Shown: positions 13,726-23,175, counted from the stretch's first letter. The stretch is DNA of 41,511 nt from an uncultured Bacteroidales bacterium (GCA_902801485.1 CADCIP010000029.1:1-41511); one strand, 5' to 3'. Translations and numbers: made by a program. Notes: generated by a model not told the origin, from the letters alone.

Positions 13726-16546
13726 CTTTTTTTAGGTATTTTCCCGTATAACTTTGCTTGCATTTTGCTATTTCCTCGGGTGTTCCGCATGCTATAATAT
13801 TGCCTCCGGCTTCTCCGCCTTCCGGCCCCAGGTCGATGATGTAATCGGCACACTTAATGACCTCCAGGTTATGCTCTATGATTATTATGGTATGCCCGCG
13901 TTCAATCAGCGAATCGAAGGATGCCAGCAGTTTCTTGATATCGTGGAAATGAAGTCCGGTGGTGGGCTCGTCGAAGATGAATATGGTGGGCTGCTGTTTC
14001 TCCATTCCCAGATAATAGGCCAGCTTAACACGTTGGTTTTCCCCGCCGGACAGGGTAGAGGACGACTGCCCGAGCTTGATATAACCCAAGCCTACATCTT
14101 GAAGGGGTTTCAGGAGGTTTGTGATTTTCCGCTGCTTGTGTTCTGTAAAGAACTCTATGGCCTGATTGACGGTCATGTTAAGTATATCATAAACATTCTG
14201 CCCTTCGTAGCGGACTTCCAGAATATCATGTTTGAAGCGCTGGCCGTGACAACTCTCGCACTCTAGCACCAGATCGGCCATGAACTGCATTTCTACGGTG
14301 ATGGTTCCCTCGCCCTTACACTCTTCGCATCTGCCTCCGTCGGTATTGAAACTGAAAAAGGCCGAGGTGTAGCCCATCTGTTTGGAGAGTGGCTGACTGG
14401 CAAAGAGCTTGCGTATCTCGTCCCATGCCTTTACGTAGGTGACGGGATTGGAACGTGTGCTCTTGCCGATGGGGTTCTGGTCGATGAACTCAATGTGTCG
14501 GACCATATTCATATCGCCCTTCAGTTCCAGAAACTCACCCGGGCGTTCTGCCACTTCGTCGAAATGCCGCTTCATGGCGTTATAGAAGATGTCTCGCACA
14601 AGAGAACTCTTGCCGCTTCCGCTGACGCCTGTAACGCAAGTGAGTACATTCAGCGGAAAACGCACGTCAATACCTTTCAGGTTGTTGGCTCTTGCTCCCT
14701 TTACCTCGATGTAATTGTTCCAGGGACGACGGGATGCGGGCAACTCTATACGGTCTTGCCCACTAAGGAATGCCAGCGTATGGGAAGATGCAATTCTGTC
14801 TTTTATCTTTTTGTCTTTATCTATCTCAGAGGGGGCTCCCTGCCAGACAATATTTCCACCCAGGCGACCGGCTTCGGGGCCGATATCTATAATCCAGTCG
14901 GCTGCACGCATGATGTCCTCATCGTGTTCCACAACAATGACGGTATTGCCTAAATCACGCAATTCCTTCAGGACGTAAATCAGGCGGTCGGTATCCCGAC
15001 TGTGAAGGCCGATGCTCGGCTCATCCAGGATGTAAAGACTGCCTACCAGGCTGCTCCCAAGTGAAGTTGCCAGATTGATACGCTGGCTTTCTCCTCCAGA
15101 GAGAGAGTTGGAAAGACGGTTCATGGTAAGATACCCCAATCCGACATCCAGAAGGAAGTGCAGGCGGTTCTTTATCTCGGTAAGAATACGATTGGCTATC
15201 TGCTGCTCGTGTTCTGTAAGTTGCAGGTTTTCTATCCAAGGCAGTAAATCCGTGACGGGCATTTCAACCAGTTCCGAAATGCTTTTGCCGCAAACTTTTA
15301 CGTAGCCGGCCTCAGGTTTTAGGCGGGTTCCGTGACATTTGGGACATGTGGTCTTACCTCTGTATCGTGCCAGCATCACGCGGTTCTGAATCTTGTATTG
15401 CCCTTGTCGAAGCATCTCGAAGAATTCGTCTATGCAGAGCATACCCCATTCCTTTTCCTCTGGTGCCAGTTTCCAATCCTTTGGAATCTGAATGCCATCT
15501 TTGCCTTTGGGCTCATGCTGAATAGGACTTCCGTGCCAGAGCCAGTCTTTCTCGTCCTGTGTCAGTTCGAAGTAAGGCTTAAAGATGGGGAAACCTCGCT
15601 CTGAGTTAAAGCGGATGAACCAATTCTTCCACTCTGTCATCTTCTCTCCACGCCAGCAGACAACAGCTCCGTCGTAAATGCTTAGGGCGCTGTTGGGGAT
15701 AACCAGATGTTCATCTATACCCATAATCTTTCCGAATCCTTCGCACTCGGGACATGCTCCGACGGGTGAATTAAAGGCAAAGAGATTATCGGAGGGTTCC
15801 TCGAAGGTCATACCGTCGGCCTCGAATCGGGTACAGAAATTCTCCATTTCTCCGTCAGGCAGAAACAGAAGCATCATTTCGCCTCCCCCTTCGTAGAAGG
15901 CAGTCTCGGCAGAATCCACCAATCGCGCTATGACATCCTTCTCGTTTTTGGCCGAAAGGCGGTCGATAACCAGATAAACCTCGTCTTTGTCTTTAGGCAG
16001 GTATTCGTCAATCCTCACCACTTCGCCATTTACCAGCAGTCGGCTAAAACCCTGCTGGGTAAGAACGCTAATGTTGGATTTGGGCTTGCAGAGTACCATC
16101 AGTTTAGTACCCTCGGGGTGGGAAAGCATGCTCTGAACCACATCTTCTGTGGTGTGTTTCTTTACCTCCTGACCGCTTATGGGGCTATAGGTACGACCTA
16201 TTCTGGCATACAGAAGTCGCAGGTACTCGTAAATCTCGGTACTGGTGCCGACTGTACTTCTGGGGTTCCGGCTGGTCACTTTCTGCTCTATGGCTATGGC
16301 AGGCGGGATTCCCTTGATATAATCGCATTCGGGCTTATTAATGCGCCCCAGGAACTGACGGGCATAAGCAGAGAGACTCTCCACGTAGCGTCTTTGTCCT
16401 TCGGCGTAAAGTGTATCAAAGGCAAGACTGCTCTTGCCGCTGCCGCTCAAACCGGTTATGACCACCAACTTGCCACGAGGAATCTCCAAGTCGATGTTCT
16501 TAAGGTTATTAACCCGTGCTCCCTTTATCTTAATGGCATTATCCAT
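13706..16546 (-). CDS. uvrA: Excinuclease ABC subunit A
   Basis: A 946-residue UvrA with both ABC modules. Module 1 has Walker A GLSGSGKSSLAFDTL, a zinc-binding CPECEGFGKI segment, signature LSGGESQRINLA and Walker B LYILDEPSIGLH. Module 2 has GVSGSGKSSLVRDI, zinc Cys residues in CEECKGEG and CESCHGQRF, signature LSGGENQRVKLA and IFDEPTTGLHFHD. It recognises bulky DNA lesions with UvrB in nucleotide excision repair. The start at 16546 gives MDNAIKIKGARVNNL, the normal UvrA start. A long CGTAAAC heptad array begins only 7 bp upstream of the ATG and takes the place of a normal leader. The stop codon lies in a hairpin at 13702-13718. Confidence 0.97.
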   Translation of the reverse strand: MDNAIKIKGARVNNLKNIDLEIPRGKLVVITGLSGSGKSSLAFDTLYAEGQRRYVESLSAYARQFLGRINKPECDYIKGIPPAIAIEQKVTSRNPRSTVGTSTEIYEYLRLLYARIGRTYSPISGQEVKKHTTEDVVQSMLSHPEGTKLMVLCKPKSNISVLTQQGFSRLLVNGEVVRIDEYLPKDKDEVYLVIDRLSAKNEKDVIARLVDSAETAFYEGGGEMMLLFLPDGEMENFCTRFEADGMTFEEPSDNLFAFNSPVGACPECEGFGKIMGIDEHLVIPNSALSIYDGAVVCWRGEKMTEWKNWFIRFNSERGFPIFKPYFELTQDEKDWLWHGSPIQHEPKGKDGIQIPKDWKLAPEEKEWGMLCIDEFFEMLRQGQYKIQNRVMLARYRGKTTCPKCHGTRLKPEAGYVKVCGKSISELVEMPVTDLLPWIENLQLTEHEQQIANRILTEIKNRLHFLLDVGLGYLTMNRLSNSLSGGESQRINLATSLGSSLVGSLYILDEPSIGLHSRDTDRLIYVLKELRDLGNTVIVVEHDEDIMRAADWIIDIGPEAGRLGGNIVWQGAPSEIDKDKKIKDRIASSHTLAFLSGQDRIELPASRRPWNNYIEVKGARANNLKGIDVRFPLNVLTCVTGVSGSGKSSLVRDIFYNAMKRHFDEVAERPGEFLELKGDMNMVRHIEFIDQNPIGKSTRSNPVTYVKAWDEIRKLFASQPLSKQMGYTSAFFSFNTDGGRCEECKGEGTITVEMQFMADLVLECESCHGQRFKHDILEVRYEGQNVYDILNMTVNQAIEFFTEHKQRKITNLLKPLQDVGLGYIKLGQSSSTLSGGENQRVKLAYYLGMEKQQPTIFIFDEPTTGLHFHDIKKLLASFDSLIERGHTIIIIEHNLEVIKCADYIIDLGPEGGEAGGNIIACGTPEEIAKCKQSYTGKYLKKEKKLSQ

Positions 16547-16553
16547 GTTCGTC

Positions 16554-16660
16554 GTTTACGGTTTACGGTTTACGGTTTACGGTTTACAGTTTACGGTTTA
16601 CAGTTTACGGTTTACGGTTTACAGTTTACGGTTTACAGTTTACGGTTTACGGTTTACAGT
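16554..16660. repeat. Heptad array (GTTTACR, about fifteen units) immediately upstream of uvrA
   Basis: GTTTACG and GTTTACA units with a strict 7-bp period run from 7 bp upstream of the uvrA start codon. On the mRNA strand the unit is CGTAAAC, with TAA in every frame. It is the same family as the kbl-tdh array. Confidence 0.95.
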
Positions 16661-16674
16661 TGTTGATGTAATAA

Positions 16675-16746
16675 TTCTCAACTCTCAATTCTCAACTCTA
16701 ATCTCTCAACCCTAATCTCTCAACTTTAATCTCTCAACTCTCAACT
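16675..16746. repeat. Heptad array (TCTCAAC type) immediately downstream of ansA
   Basis: TCTCAAC, TCTCAAT, TCTAATC and similar units with a 7-bp period run up to the ansA stop codon. The mRNA-strand unit is GTTGAGA, which contains TGA. Together with the GTTTAC array it fills nearly the whole 200-bp ansA-uvrA gap. Confidence 0.93.
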
Positions 16747-17793
16747 TTATTTGGTAATTTCCCCGCACAGATTGCTGTTCATCATCTCCTGAATTTGTTC
16801 TTTTGGCAGTTTATGCCCTAAAAGGAACATCAGTTTTGTGATGGCACACTCCGGTGTACTGTCGTAACCACTGACAACACCAGCCTCTAACAGCGGGAGG
16901 CTGGTTTCGTAAAGTCCCATGTGTACACATCCGGCCTGACATTGGGTGATGTTTACCAAAAGGAGCCCACGGTTATTGGCATCGCGTAATTCCTCTTTGA
17001 ACCATTTGAGTTGGGGGGCATTTCCTGCACCAAAAGTCCGGATAACCACAGCTTTCAGGTCGGGAATGTTCAATACAGAATGTACCAGGCTCTGTTGGAT
17101 ACCAGGGAAAAGGGTAAGCACCACCACATTGGGATCGACAAGATAATGCGGTTTGAAGGGTCTGTCGGGATCAGGCCTGCGGATGGCTGCCTCGTTGAAC
17201 TTAATCTGCATGCCTGCCGTTGCCAAATCCGGATAATTGAATGAACGGAACGCATTGAACTGCTCGGCATTTATCTTGGTGGTTCTGTTGCCTCGCATCA
17301 GTTTCTCCTTGAAATAGATGCAAACTTCGGGCACAATGGGTGTGCCGTCTTCATGCTGTGCCGCAGCTATTTCTATGGCAGTAATCAGGTTTTCCTTGCC
17401 GTCGGTTCTTATCTTTCCGATGGGTAGCTGCGAACCGGTTAGAATAACAGGTTTACCCAGATTTTCCAACATGAAGCTTAATGCAGAAGCCGTATAAGCC
17501 ATTGTGTCTGTTCCGTGTAGAATGACAAATCCGTCAAAAAGTCTGTAATTGCTGTCGATAATTTTTACCAGACGTGACCAGTGTTCCAAACCCATATCAC
17601 TGGAGTCGATGGGAGGATCGAATGTGAAGGTGCTGATTTTGTAATCAAAACGCTTCAGCTCTGGCACTTCATCCAGGAGAAGGTCGAAGTTGAAATTCTC
17701 CAAAGCACCCGTTTCCGCATTTTCTCTCATTCCTATTGTACCTCCGGTGTAGATTAGAAGAACGCTGGGTCTATGTGTCTTGACTGTGCTCAT
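16747..17793 (-). CDS. ansA: L-asparaginase, cytoplasmic type I
   Basis: A 348-residue asparaginase. The first catalytic threonine lies in LLIYTGGTIGM, and the second Thr-Asp pair in ILHGTDTMAYTASAL. The further block PVILTGSQLPIG and the C-terminal effector-domain half (RTFGAGNAPQL) fit the AnsA/type I family. No signal peptide is seen, so it is expected in the cytoplasm, where it hydrolyses asparagine to aspartate and ammonia. Its leader carries two nearly identical promoter copies in tandem (17811-17840 and 17898-17927). uvrA follows in the same direction after 200 bp of heptad repeats and may be partly co-transcribed. Confidence 0.95.
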   Translation of the reverse strand: MSTVKTHRPSVLLIYTGGTIGMRENAETGALENFNFDLLLDEVPELKRFDYKISTFTFDPPIDSSDMGLEHWSRLVKIIDSNYRLFDGFVILHGTDTMAYTASALSFMLENLGKPVILTGSQLPIGKIRTDGKENLITAIEIAAAQHEDGTPIVPEVCIYFKEKLMRGNRTTKINAEQFNAFRSFNYPDLATAGMQIKFNEAAIRRPDPDRPFKPHYLVDPNVVVLTLFPGIQQSLVHSVLNIPDLKAVVIRTFGAGNAPQLKWFKEELRDANNRGLLLVNITQCQAGCVHMGLYETSLPLLEAGVVSGYDSTPECAITKLMFLLGHKLPKEQIQEMMNSNLCGEITK

Positions 17794-17810
17794 ACTTTAG
17801 AAATTGTTTA

Positions 17811-17840
17811 CAAATGTACGAATAAGCGAGAGAAGAACAA
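17811..17840 (-). promoter_or_regulatory. Proximal ansA promoter
   Basis: On the minus strand TTG (17838-17840), a 19-bp spacer and TACATTTG (17811-17818) match the Bacteroidetes housekeeping promoter. It lies 18 bp upstream of the ansA start and is part of an 87-bp duplicated unit. Confidence 0.7.
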
Positions 17841-17897
17841 AAGAAAAGCCTGTTTTTCTTTTTTATTCCGAGCGAAAGTACTTTCGAGACAAGTTCT

Positions 17898-17927
17898 CAA
17901 AGGTACGAATAAGCGAGCGAAGAACAA
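17898..17927 (-). promoter_or_regulatory. Distal ansA promoter, second repeat copy
   Basis: TTG (17925-17927), a 19-bp spacer and TACCTTTG (17898-17905) lie on the minus strand, exactly 87 bp from the proximal copy and in the same sequence context. Confidence 0.65.
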
Positions 17928-18033
17928 AAGAAAAGCTTGTCTTTCTTTTTATTTCCCGGCAAAGGTAGCTTCGACAATAGTCAAAAATATAAAAAAGAAT
18001 GCTTAGAATTAGTAGATGTATTGTTTTTTTTTG

Positions 18034-18041
18034 TATTTTTG
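18034..18041 (+). promoter_or_regulatory. -7 box of the glycoside-hydrolase-like gene
   Basis: TATTTTTG lies 8 bp before the ATG at 18049. If it is used, the transcript would be almost leaderless. No clear -33 element was found. Confidence 0.35.
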
Positions 18042-18048
18042 TACCGAT

Positions 18049-19530
18049 ATGAAGAACAAATGGTTTATTCTGCTGCTTTTTATAGCAGTATCAGCAGTAG
18101 CTCAGAACCCCAAAAGGGAGTTCAGAGGAGCATGGATTCAGAGTGTAAATGGTCAGTTTCAGGGCATGGGCCGTGATCGCATGCAACAGATGCTGACGAG
18201 TCAGCTGGACGATCTTCAGAAAGATGGTATCAATGCTATCTTTTTCCAGGTAAGATGCGAGGGTGATGCCTTGTATCCCAGTGAGCTGGAACCTTGGAGC
18301 CGCTATTTGACAGGACAGCAAGGAACACCTCCTAACCCTTACTGGGATCCTCTTCAGTGGATGGTGGAACAGTGCCATGCTCGTAATATGGAGCTGCATG
18401 CCTGGATAAATCCTTATCGTGCCAAGACCAAGAGTACTACTGCGCTGGCAAATACGCATGAGTATTTCCGCCATCCGAATCATTTCTTTGATTACGATGG
18501 CCTTATGCTTTTCGACCCAGGCTATCCGGAGAACCGTAACTATATCTGTCAGGTGGCTTGCGATATCGTCCGCCGCTACGATGTTGATGGGATCCATATT
18601 GATGATTATTTCTATCCCTATCCTGTTGCAGGTGTTGCCATACCTGACGACAATTCTTATGCCCTCTATGGAAAGGGAATGTCCCGTGCAGACTGGCGTC
18701 GTCAGAATGTTAACCAGTTTATCCAGCAGATGTGTTATCAGATTCGTTCGGTTAAGCCTTGGGTAAAGTTTGGCGTTTCTCCTTTCGGTATCTACCGTAA
18801 TCAGATAAACGACCCCAACGGAAGTGCCACCAGTGGCTTGCAGAATTATGATGACCTGTATGCCGATGTGCTTACTTGGGTAGAAAATGGTTGGGTCGAT
18901 TATAATCTTCCACAGCTTTATTGGGAGATTGGTCATAAGACAGCCGATTATGAAACGCTGATAAACTGGTGGAGTGCTCATGCCGGTAAGCGTCCTCTTT
19001 ACATAGGTCAGGATGTTTTACGCACAGTAAAGTCTCCCGACCCACAGAATCCTGCCTCTCATCAGATGCCCAGAAAATATATGCTTCAGCGTTCTTTGCC
19101 TGGCATTTATGGCAGTTGTCAGTGGTATGCTGCTGCAGTATGCGAGAATCCCGGTAATTATCAGACTATGTTGCGTCAAGTGTATCACAGTACACCTGCT
19201 TTGCAGCCTAAGATGCCTTGGATAGACAACAGGGCGCCAGGTAAGCCCAGAAAGACAGCTATTGTTTGGACAGAAGATGGGCCTATCCTCTTTTGGACTG
19301 CTCCTAAGGCCAAAACAGTTATGGACGAGGCTGTCCAGTATGTTGTTTATCGTTTCCTAAAAGGCGAGAAAATAGATTTGGAGGACCCTTCCCATATTCT
19401 TTGCATCACACGTGAAACAAATCTTCCTCTTACCTATCAAGGAGGGAGAGCACCTTATGTTTATGTTGTAACAGCCTTAGACCATTTACAAAACGAGTCT
19501 AAAGGTGCTAAGAAGAAGGTGAAGTTATGA
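18049..19530 (+). CDS. Secreted glycoside-hydrolase-like family 10 protein (DUF187/YngK-like)
   Basis: A 493-residue protein starting MKNKWFILLLFIAVSAVAQ, a signal peptide. The mature part opens with REFRGAWIQSVNG and continues with DGINAIFFQVRCEGDALYPS, HAWINPYRAK and DVDGIHIDDYFYPYP, which are hallmarks of the GHL10 TIM-barrel family (DUF187). The acidic IDDY segment is the expected active-site region. A C-terminal beta domain follows. Relatives are thought to act on cell-envelope or other polysaccharides, but the substrate here is unknown. ATG at 18049 was chosen because it places the signal peptide at the N-terminus. The stop overlaps the next start as ATGA. Confidence 0.92.
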   Translation: MKNKWFILLLFIAVSAVAQNPKREFRGAWIQSVNGQFQGMGRDRMQQMLTSQLDDLQKDGINAIFFQVRCEGDALYPSELEPWSRYLTGQQGTPPNPYWDPLQWMVEQCHARNMELHAWINPYRAKTKSTTALANTHEYFRHPNHFFDYDGLMLFDPGYPENRNYICQVACDIVRRYDVDGIHIDDYFYPYPVAGVAIPDDNSYALYGKGMSRADWRRQNVNQFIQQMCYQIRSVKPWVKFGVSPFGIYRNQINDPNGSATSGLQNYDDLYADVLTWVENGWVDYNLPQLYWEIGHKTADYETLINWWSAHAGKRPLYIGQDVLRTVKSPDPQNPASHQMPRKYMLQRSLPGIYGSCQWYAAAVCENPGNYQTMLRQVYHSTPALQPKMPWIDNRAPGKPRKTAIVWTEDGPILFWTAPKAKTVMDEAVQYVVYRFLKGEKIDLEDPSHILCITRETNLPLTYQGGRAPYVYVVTALDHLQNESKGAKKKVKL

Positions 19531-20057
19531 AAAAACTATTTTATCTTTGCTTGTTTTTCCCAGTCTTCTGTTCATGTGTTAATAATACGGAAAAGAAAGA
19601 CGGGCAGAATTTGATAACCACTGAACAGCAGGCCGTTGAGCACCGAATGAAGAATTATGATCTTACAGACAGTGTGACAATGGGAAATCATCTTTTTGTC
19701 TATTCCATACATCGTGAGGCCGATGATTCGCTTAAGGTTGTGATAGACGAGAATGGCGATAAATTTGTGGATAACTTTTATGATCTGACAATTAAGCGCG
19801 ACGGAGCCGGTTTTTTCCGCCGTCGTTTTACCAAGCTTTCTTTCGGCTCCCAACTGGATGAAACTTTTCGCAAGAATGGAATCCTCGATGGTTTCCGATT
19901 TATATCGGCCAAAGAAGGGAAACTCACATTTGGCGTTTGTGTAAGTTTTCCTGAGAGTGATATGTCGGAACCTTTTTTGTTGACAATCGGTCCCGACGCA
20001 AGTTTTACTTTGGAACCGGATACGACTCCTGATATAGAAGAAGATACGTCAGTTTGA
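19527..20057 (+). CDS. Putative lipoprotein, DUF4738-like
   Basis: A 176-residue protein with a short signal sequence ending in a lipobox-like VFCSC, so Cys17 could be lipidated. The middle contains NHLFVYSIHREADDSL and DLTIKRDGAGFFRRRFTKLSF, resembling the Bacteroidales family DUF4738. The function is unknown. It is translationally coupled to the GHL10 gene (ATGA overlap), which suggests that the two are made together and act at the cell envelope. Its 3' end overlaps the convergent HAD gene by 9 bp. Confidence 0.85.
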   Translation: MKKLFYLCLFFPVFCSCVNNTEKKDGQNLITTEQQAVEHRMKNYDLTDSVTMGNHLFVYSIHREADDSLKVVIDENGDKFVDNFYDLTIKRDGAGFFRRRFTKLSFGSQLDETFRKNGILDGFRFISAKEGKLTFGVCVSFPESDMSEPFLLTIGPDASFTLEPDTTPDIEEDTSV

Positions 20058-20705
20058 GAAAAACTTGGCGACATCCATCATTCCGGGAAGAACAACATCT
20101 GCACCGGCTTTCTTTAACACCTCATCTGCCAATGGTCCTGTGTTAGCCGCTATGGTGTAGATACCGGCAGCATGGCCAGCCTGAACGCCTAAAGGTGCAT
20201 TTTCTATTACGATGCCTTCTTCCGGCTTAATGCCTGCTTTCTGCAACCCTTTAAGATAAGGCTCAGGGTAAGGCTTTCCCAGTTTTACGTCAAAGCCTGT
20301 TACCATGAGTTCTTGCTTGAAGAAGTTTGGATAGCTTCTTTCCAGTCTGTCCAAAAGAGATGTCTGGGCACTGCCAGTTACCAAGACAATTTTCAATCCT
20401 TTTGCTTTAACTGCCTGCAAGGTTTCCAACGCGCCGGGCATAGGTTTAGCCTCGGGACAGCTGTTAAAGACTTTGCTTTTGGCTTCATAGATGAGTTTCT
20501 TCTCTTCTTCTGTAGCATCTCGTCCCCAAAAGTGTTGTGCCAGAATATTGATGGTTGCGCTGCCTGTCCTGCCTTCGTTCATGTAAACCTCTTCACGGGT
20601 CATTGCCAGACCGAATTTTGTCATGGCATGACTCCAAGCGTATGCATGATTCGGCATACTGTCAAACAGTACCCCATCCATATCAAACAGGACGGCTTTT
20701 AGCAT
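20049..20705 (-). CDS. HAD-superfamily phosphatase, beta-phosphoglucomutase-like
   Basis: A 218-residue HAD protein. The nucleophile motif is FDMDGVLFDSMP, motif II is LVTGSAQ, the motif III lysine is in KLGKPYPEPYL, and motif IV is in VIENAPLGVQAGHAAG, where the usual ED pair is replaced by EN. It has the alpha-helical cap of the beta-phosphoglucomutase/DOG phosphatase group, so a sugar phosphate is the likely substrate. It is the last gene of the lysS-gpsA-pgi run, next to pgi, which supports a sugar-phosphate role (inference). The gap to pgi is a heptad array that folds into a hairpin. Confidence 0.92.
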   Translation of the reverse strand: MLKAVLFDMDGVLFDSMPNHAYAWSHAMTKFGLAMTREEVYMNEGRTGSATINILAQHFWGRDATEEEKKLIYEAKSKVFNSCPEAKPMPGALETLQAVKAKGLKIVLVTGSAQTSLLDRLERSYPNFFKQELMVTGFDVKLGKPYPEPYLKGLQKAGIKPEEGIVIENAPLGVQAGHAAGIYTIAANTGPLADEVLKKAGADVVLPGMMDVAKFFSN

Positions 20706-20712
20706 TCTTTTT

Positions 20713-20786
20713 AGGATTAGGGGTGAAAGAATAGGGATTAGAGCTTGTCAGTATCAAGCCCTATTCCCTAATCTCTAATCACTATT
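20713..20786. repeat. Heptad arrays forming a dyad in the pgi-HAD gap
   Basis: GGATTAG, GGGTGAA, AGAATAG, GGATTAG (20713-20740) and CCCTATT, CCCTAAT, CTCTAAT, CACTATT (20759-20786) are two heptad runs that are partly complementary to each other. They flank GCTTG-TCAGTAT-CAAGC (20742-20758). The mRNA strand carries TAA and TAG. Confidence 0.85.
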
Positions 20787-20787
20787 C

Positions 20788-22122
20788 TTATGCGAGACGT
20801 TTGCGAATCGCAATCGTCTCAGCTTCGTATCCAGGCTTGCCGAGTAGGGCAAACATATTCTTCTTGTATGCTTCAACACCAGGTTGGTTAAAGGCATTTA
20901 CACCTAAAAGCTGGCAGTAAAGACCGCAACCGAGTTCAAAGAAGTAAATGAGCTGGCCGAGGTGGTAGGCATCTAATCGGTCGATGCTGATTCGGATGCA
21001 GGGTACACCACCATCCACATGGGCCAACAGGGTTCCCAACTCTGCCATCTTGTTAACCTCATCTACACGCTTGCCAGCCAGGAAATTCAGTCCGTCCAAA
21101 TTCTCCTCGTCATAGGGGAAGAGAACCTTATTCTCGGGATTCTCAACGCTGATAACTGTTTCGAAAATGCTGCGTTCACCTTCCTGAATCCACTGGCCCA
21201 TAGAATGGAGGTCGGTAGTCAGGTCAACACTGGCAGGATAAATACCCTTGTTGTCCTTGCCCTCGCTCTCGCCGTATAGCTGTTTCCACCATTCGGCAAT
21301 AAAATGCAATTTGGGCTGATAGTTGGCCAGAATTTCTATCTTCTTACCCTCAATATATTGGGCATAACGTGCAACGGCGTATTGGGCACTGATATTTTCG
21401 CTGAAAGGTACATTGGAAGCAGTTGCCTGTTCCATGTCGGCAGCGCCCTTTACTAATTTAGCAATATCAAAACCGGCAACAGCAATAGGCAGCAAACCTA
21501 CGGGAGTAAGAACACTGAAGCGACCACCCACATTATCGGGAATGATGAAGCTGGTGTAGCCCTCCTTATCAGCAGTTGAGCGTGCTGCACCTTTCTTAGC
21601 GTCAGTGATAGCAACAATAACCTTCTTAGCCATATCTTTGCCACGCTGCTGCTCGCACTGTTTCTTCAGCAGACGGAATGCCAAAGCTGTCTCGGTGGTA
21701 GTTCCGCTCTTGCTGATGTTGATAACACCAAATTTCTTATCTTTAAGATACTCTGTCAGTTCATAGAGATAGTCCTCGCCGATATTGTTTCCTGCAAACA
21801 GAATAGTAGGATTCTCGCCATTATTGATGAGCCACTGGAAACTGTTGCCCAGTGCCTCAATCACTGCACGGGCACCCAAATAAGAGCCACCGATACCGGC
21901 AACAACAACAGTGTCGCAATTATCGCGTAAGGTCTGAGCGCAATTCTGTAGTTCGGTCATGAACTCTGCTGTGATACTACTGGGCAGATGCAGCCAACCT
22001 AAAAAATCGTTACCGGGGCAAGTCCCGTTCTCCAAAGTTTGCTGAGCAACTTTCACTTTCTCTTCTAAGACAGCTAATTTTTCGGCATTAACTGGTGCCT
22101 TTGAAATGTCTAACTTAACCAT
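20788..22122 (-). CDS. pgi: Glucose-6-phosphate isomerase
   Basis: A 444-residue PGI of the short bacterial form. Landmarks are [15 protein letters not shown], the SIS phosphate loop [27 protein letters not shown], and the C-terminal catalytic-lysine region [14 protein letters not shown]. It interconverts glucose-6-phosphate and fructose-6-phosphate in the cytoplasm. It is the third gene of the conserved lysS-gpsA-pgi order; the gap to gpsA is 57 bp with no promoter that was recognised, so co-transcription from lysS is likely. Confidence 0.97.
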   Translation of the reverse strand: MVKLDISKAPVNAEKLAVLEEKVKVAQQTLENGTCPGNDFLGWLHLPSSITAEFMTELQNCAQTLRDNCDTVVVAGIGGSYLGARAVIEALGNSFQWLINNGENPTILFAGNNIGEDYLYELTEYLKDKKFGVINISKSGTTTETALAFRLLKKQCEQQRGKDMAKKVIVAITDAKKGAARSTADKEGYTSFIIPDNVGGRFSVLTPVGLLPIAVAGFDIAKLVKGAADMEQATASNVPFSENISAQYAVARYAQYIEGKKIEILANYQPKLHFIAEWWKQLYGESEGKDNKGIYPASVDLTTDLHSMGQWIQEGERSIFETVISVENPENKVLFPYDEENLDGLNFLAGKRVDEVNKMAELGTLLAHVDGGVPCIRISIDRLDAYHLGQLIYFFELGCGLYCQLLGVNAFNQPGVEAYKKNMFALLGKPGYEAETIAIRKRLA

Positions 22123-22179
22123 AATATGTTTATCTTTTTAACCTTTGTCCTATAACATTATATATATAAGGTGGGTCTT

Positions 22180-23175
22180 TTAGCTGAGCACCCCACATAG
22201 TTTTTTTATCTCTTTATCCGGACGGGCTCGTTCGTACAGGATGTTATACACAGCATCCACAATGGGCATATCTACACCTACATGATGTATGATATCTTTC
22301 ATACATTTACAGCCATAATATCCTTCGGCAATCATTTCCATCTCCAGTTGGGCACTTTTCACGCTATATCCTTGCCCAATCATCGTGCCGAAGACACGGT
22401 TTCTGCTAAAATGAGAATATCCTGTTACCAAAAGGTCGCCCATATATACCGTGTTGGTGATATTACGTTCAATGGGGTAGATGGTATTCAGGAAACTCTT
22501 CATTTCACGAGCTGCATTACTCATGAGAACTGCTTGGAAATTGTCTCCATACTTCAACCCGTGACAGACGCCGGCTGCTATGGCGAATACATTTTTCAAT
22601 ACCGATGCATACTCAATTCCTATCACATCATTGCTGGTGCTGGTCTTCACATAATCGCTAGCCAGCATATTTGCAAACTCCTCGGCTTTCTGCTGGTCAG
22701 CACATCCGACGGTCAGATAGGTCAGTCGGTTCATGGCCACCTCTTCTGCGTGACTGGGTCCGCCTATCACAGCCAAATTCTCTTCCGGTACGTTATATAC
22801 TTGATTGAAATAGTCAGAGCATATTACATTCTCATCCGGAACAATACCCTTGATGGCTGTAACAATAAACTTATCATCCAGTCGGGTGTAGAGTTTCTTT
22901 AAATGACCTTTCAAATAGGGAGATGGCGTGACAAAGATAAGCGTGTCAGCTTTCTCTACCACCTCATTGATGTCACTGCTAAAATGAATCCTGTTTATAT
23001 CAAACAGAACACTTGTCAGGTAGGCAGGATTGTGCTTTAGGCGTATGAAATCCTCTATGCGGTCGTCTCTGCGCAGATACCACCAGATGTTGTCGTTTTT
23101 CTCCAACAACATCTTGGCTATGGCAGTTGCCCAGCTACCTCCGCCTAATACGGCTATTTTTCCTAAACTGTCCAA
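22180..23175 (-). CDS. gpsA: Glycerol-3-phosphate dehydrogenase [NAD(P)+]
   Basis: A 331-residue GpsA with the N-terminal dinucleotide motif LGGGSWATAIAKML, GGPSHAEEVA, and the catalytic-lysine block EYASVLKNVFAIAAG. It reduces dihydroxyacetone phosphate to sn-glycerol-3-phosphate for phospholipid synthesis. The start appears to be TTG at 23173-23175: no ATG or GTG lies upstream before an in-frame stop, and the next Met is inside the nucleotide-binding motif. The gene overlaps the end of lysS by 13 bp, so translation is probably coupled to it. Confidence 0.95.
   Translation of the reverse strand: MDSLGKIAVLGGGSWATAIAKMLLEKNDNIWWYLRRDDRIEDFIRLKHNPAYLTSVLFDINRIHFSSDINEVVEKADTLIFVTPSPYLKGHLKKLYTRLDDKFIVTAIKGIVPDENVICSDYFNQVYNVPEENLAVIGGPSHAEEVAMNRLTYLTVGCADQQKAEEFANMLASDYVKTSTSNDVIGIEYASVLKNVFAIAAGVCHGLKYGDNFQAVLMSNAAREMKSFLNTIYPIERNITNTVYMGDLLVTGYSHFSRNRVFGTMIGQGYSVKSAQLEMEMIAEGYYGCKCMKDIIHHVGVDMPIVDAVYNILYERARPDKEIKKLCGVLS

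Larger units (their letters stand above)
17811..17960. repeat. Two direct copies of an 87-bp-spaced promoter-bearing repeat
   Basis: Copy 1 starts at about 17811 and copy 2 at 17898. Both read CAAANGTACGAATAAGCGAG, then GAAGAACAAAAGAAAAGC and a T/C-rich tail that can pair with the A/G-rich stretch. The unit is followed by GAGCGAAAGTACTTTCGAG, itself a partial palindrome. Confidence 0.85.

Noticed and set aside
16554-16660. Considered a CRISPR array
   Set aside because: Units are 7 bp without spacers, and no cas genes are present.
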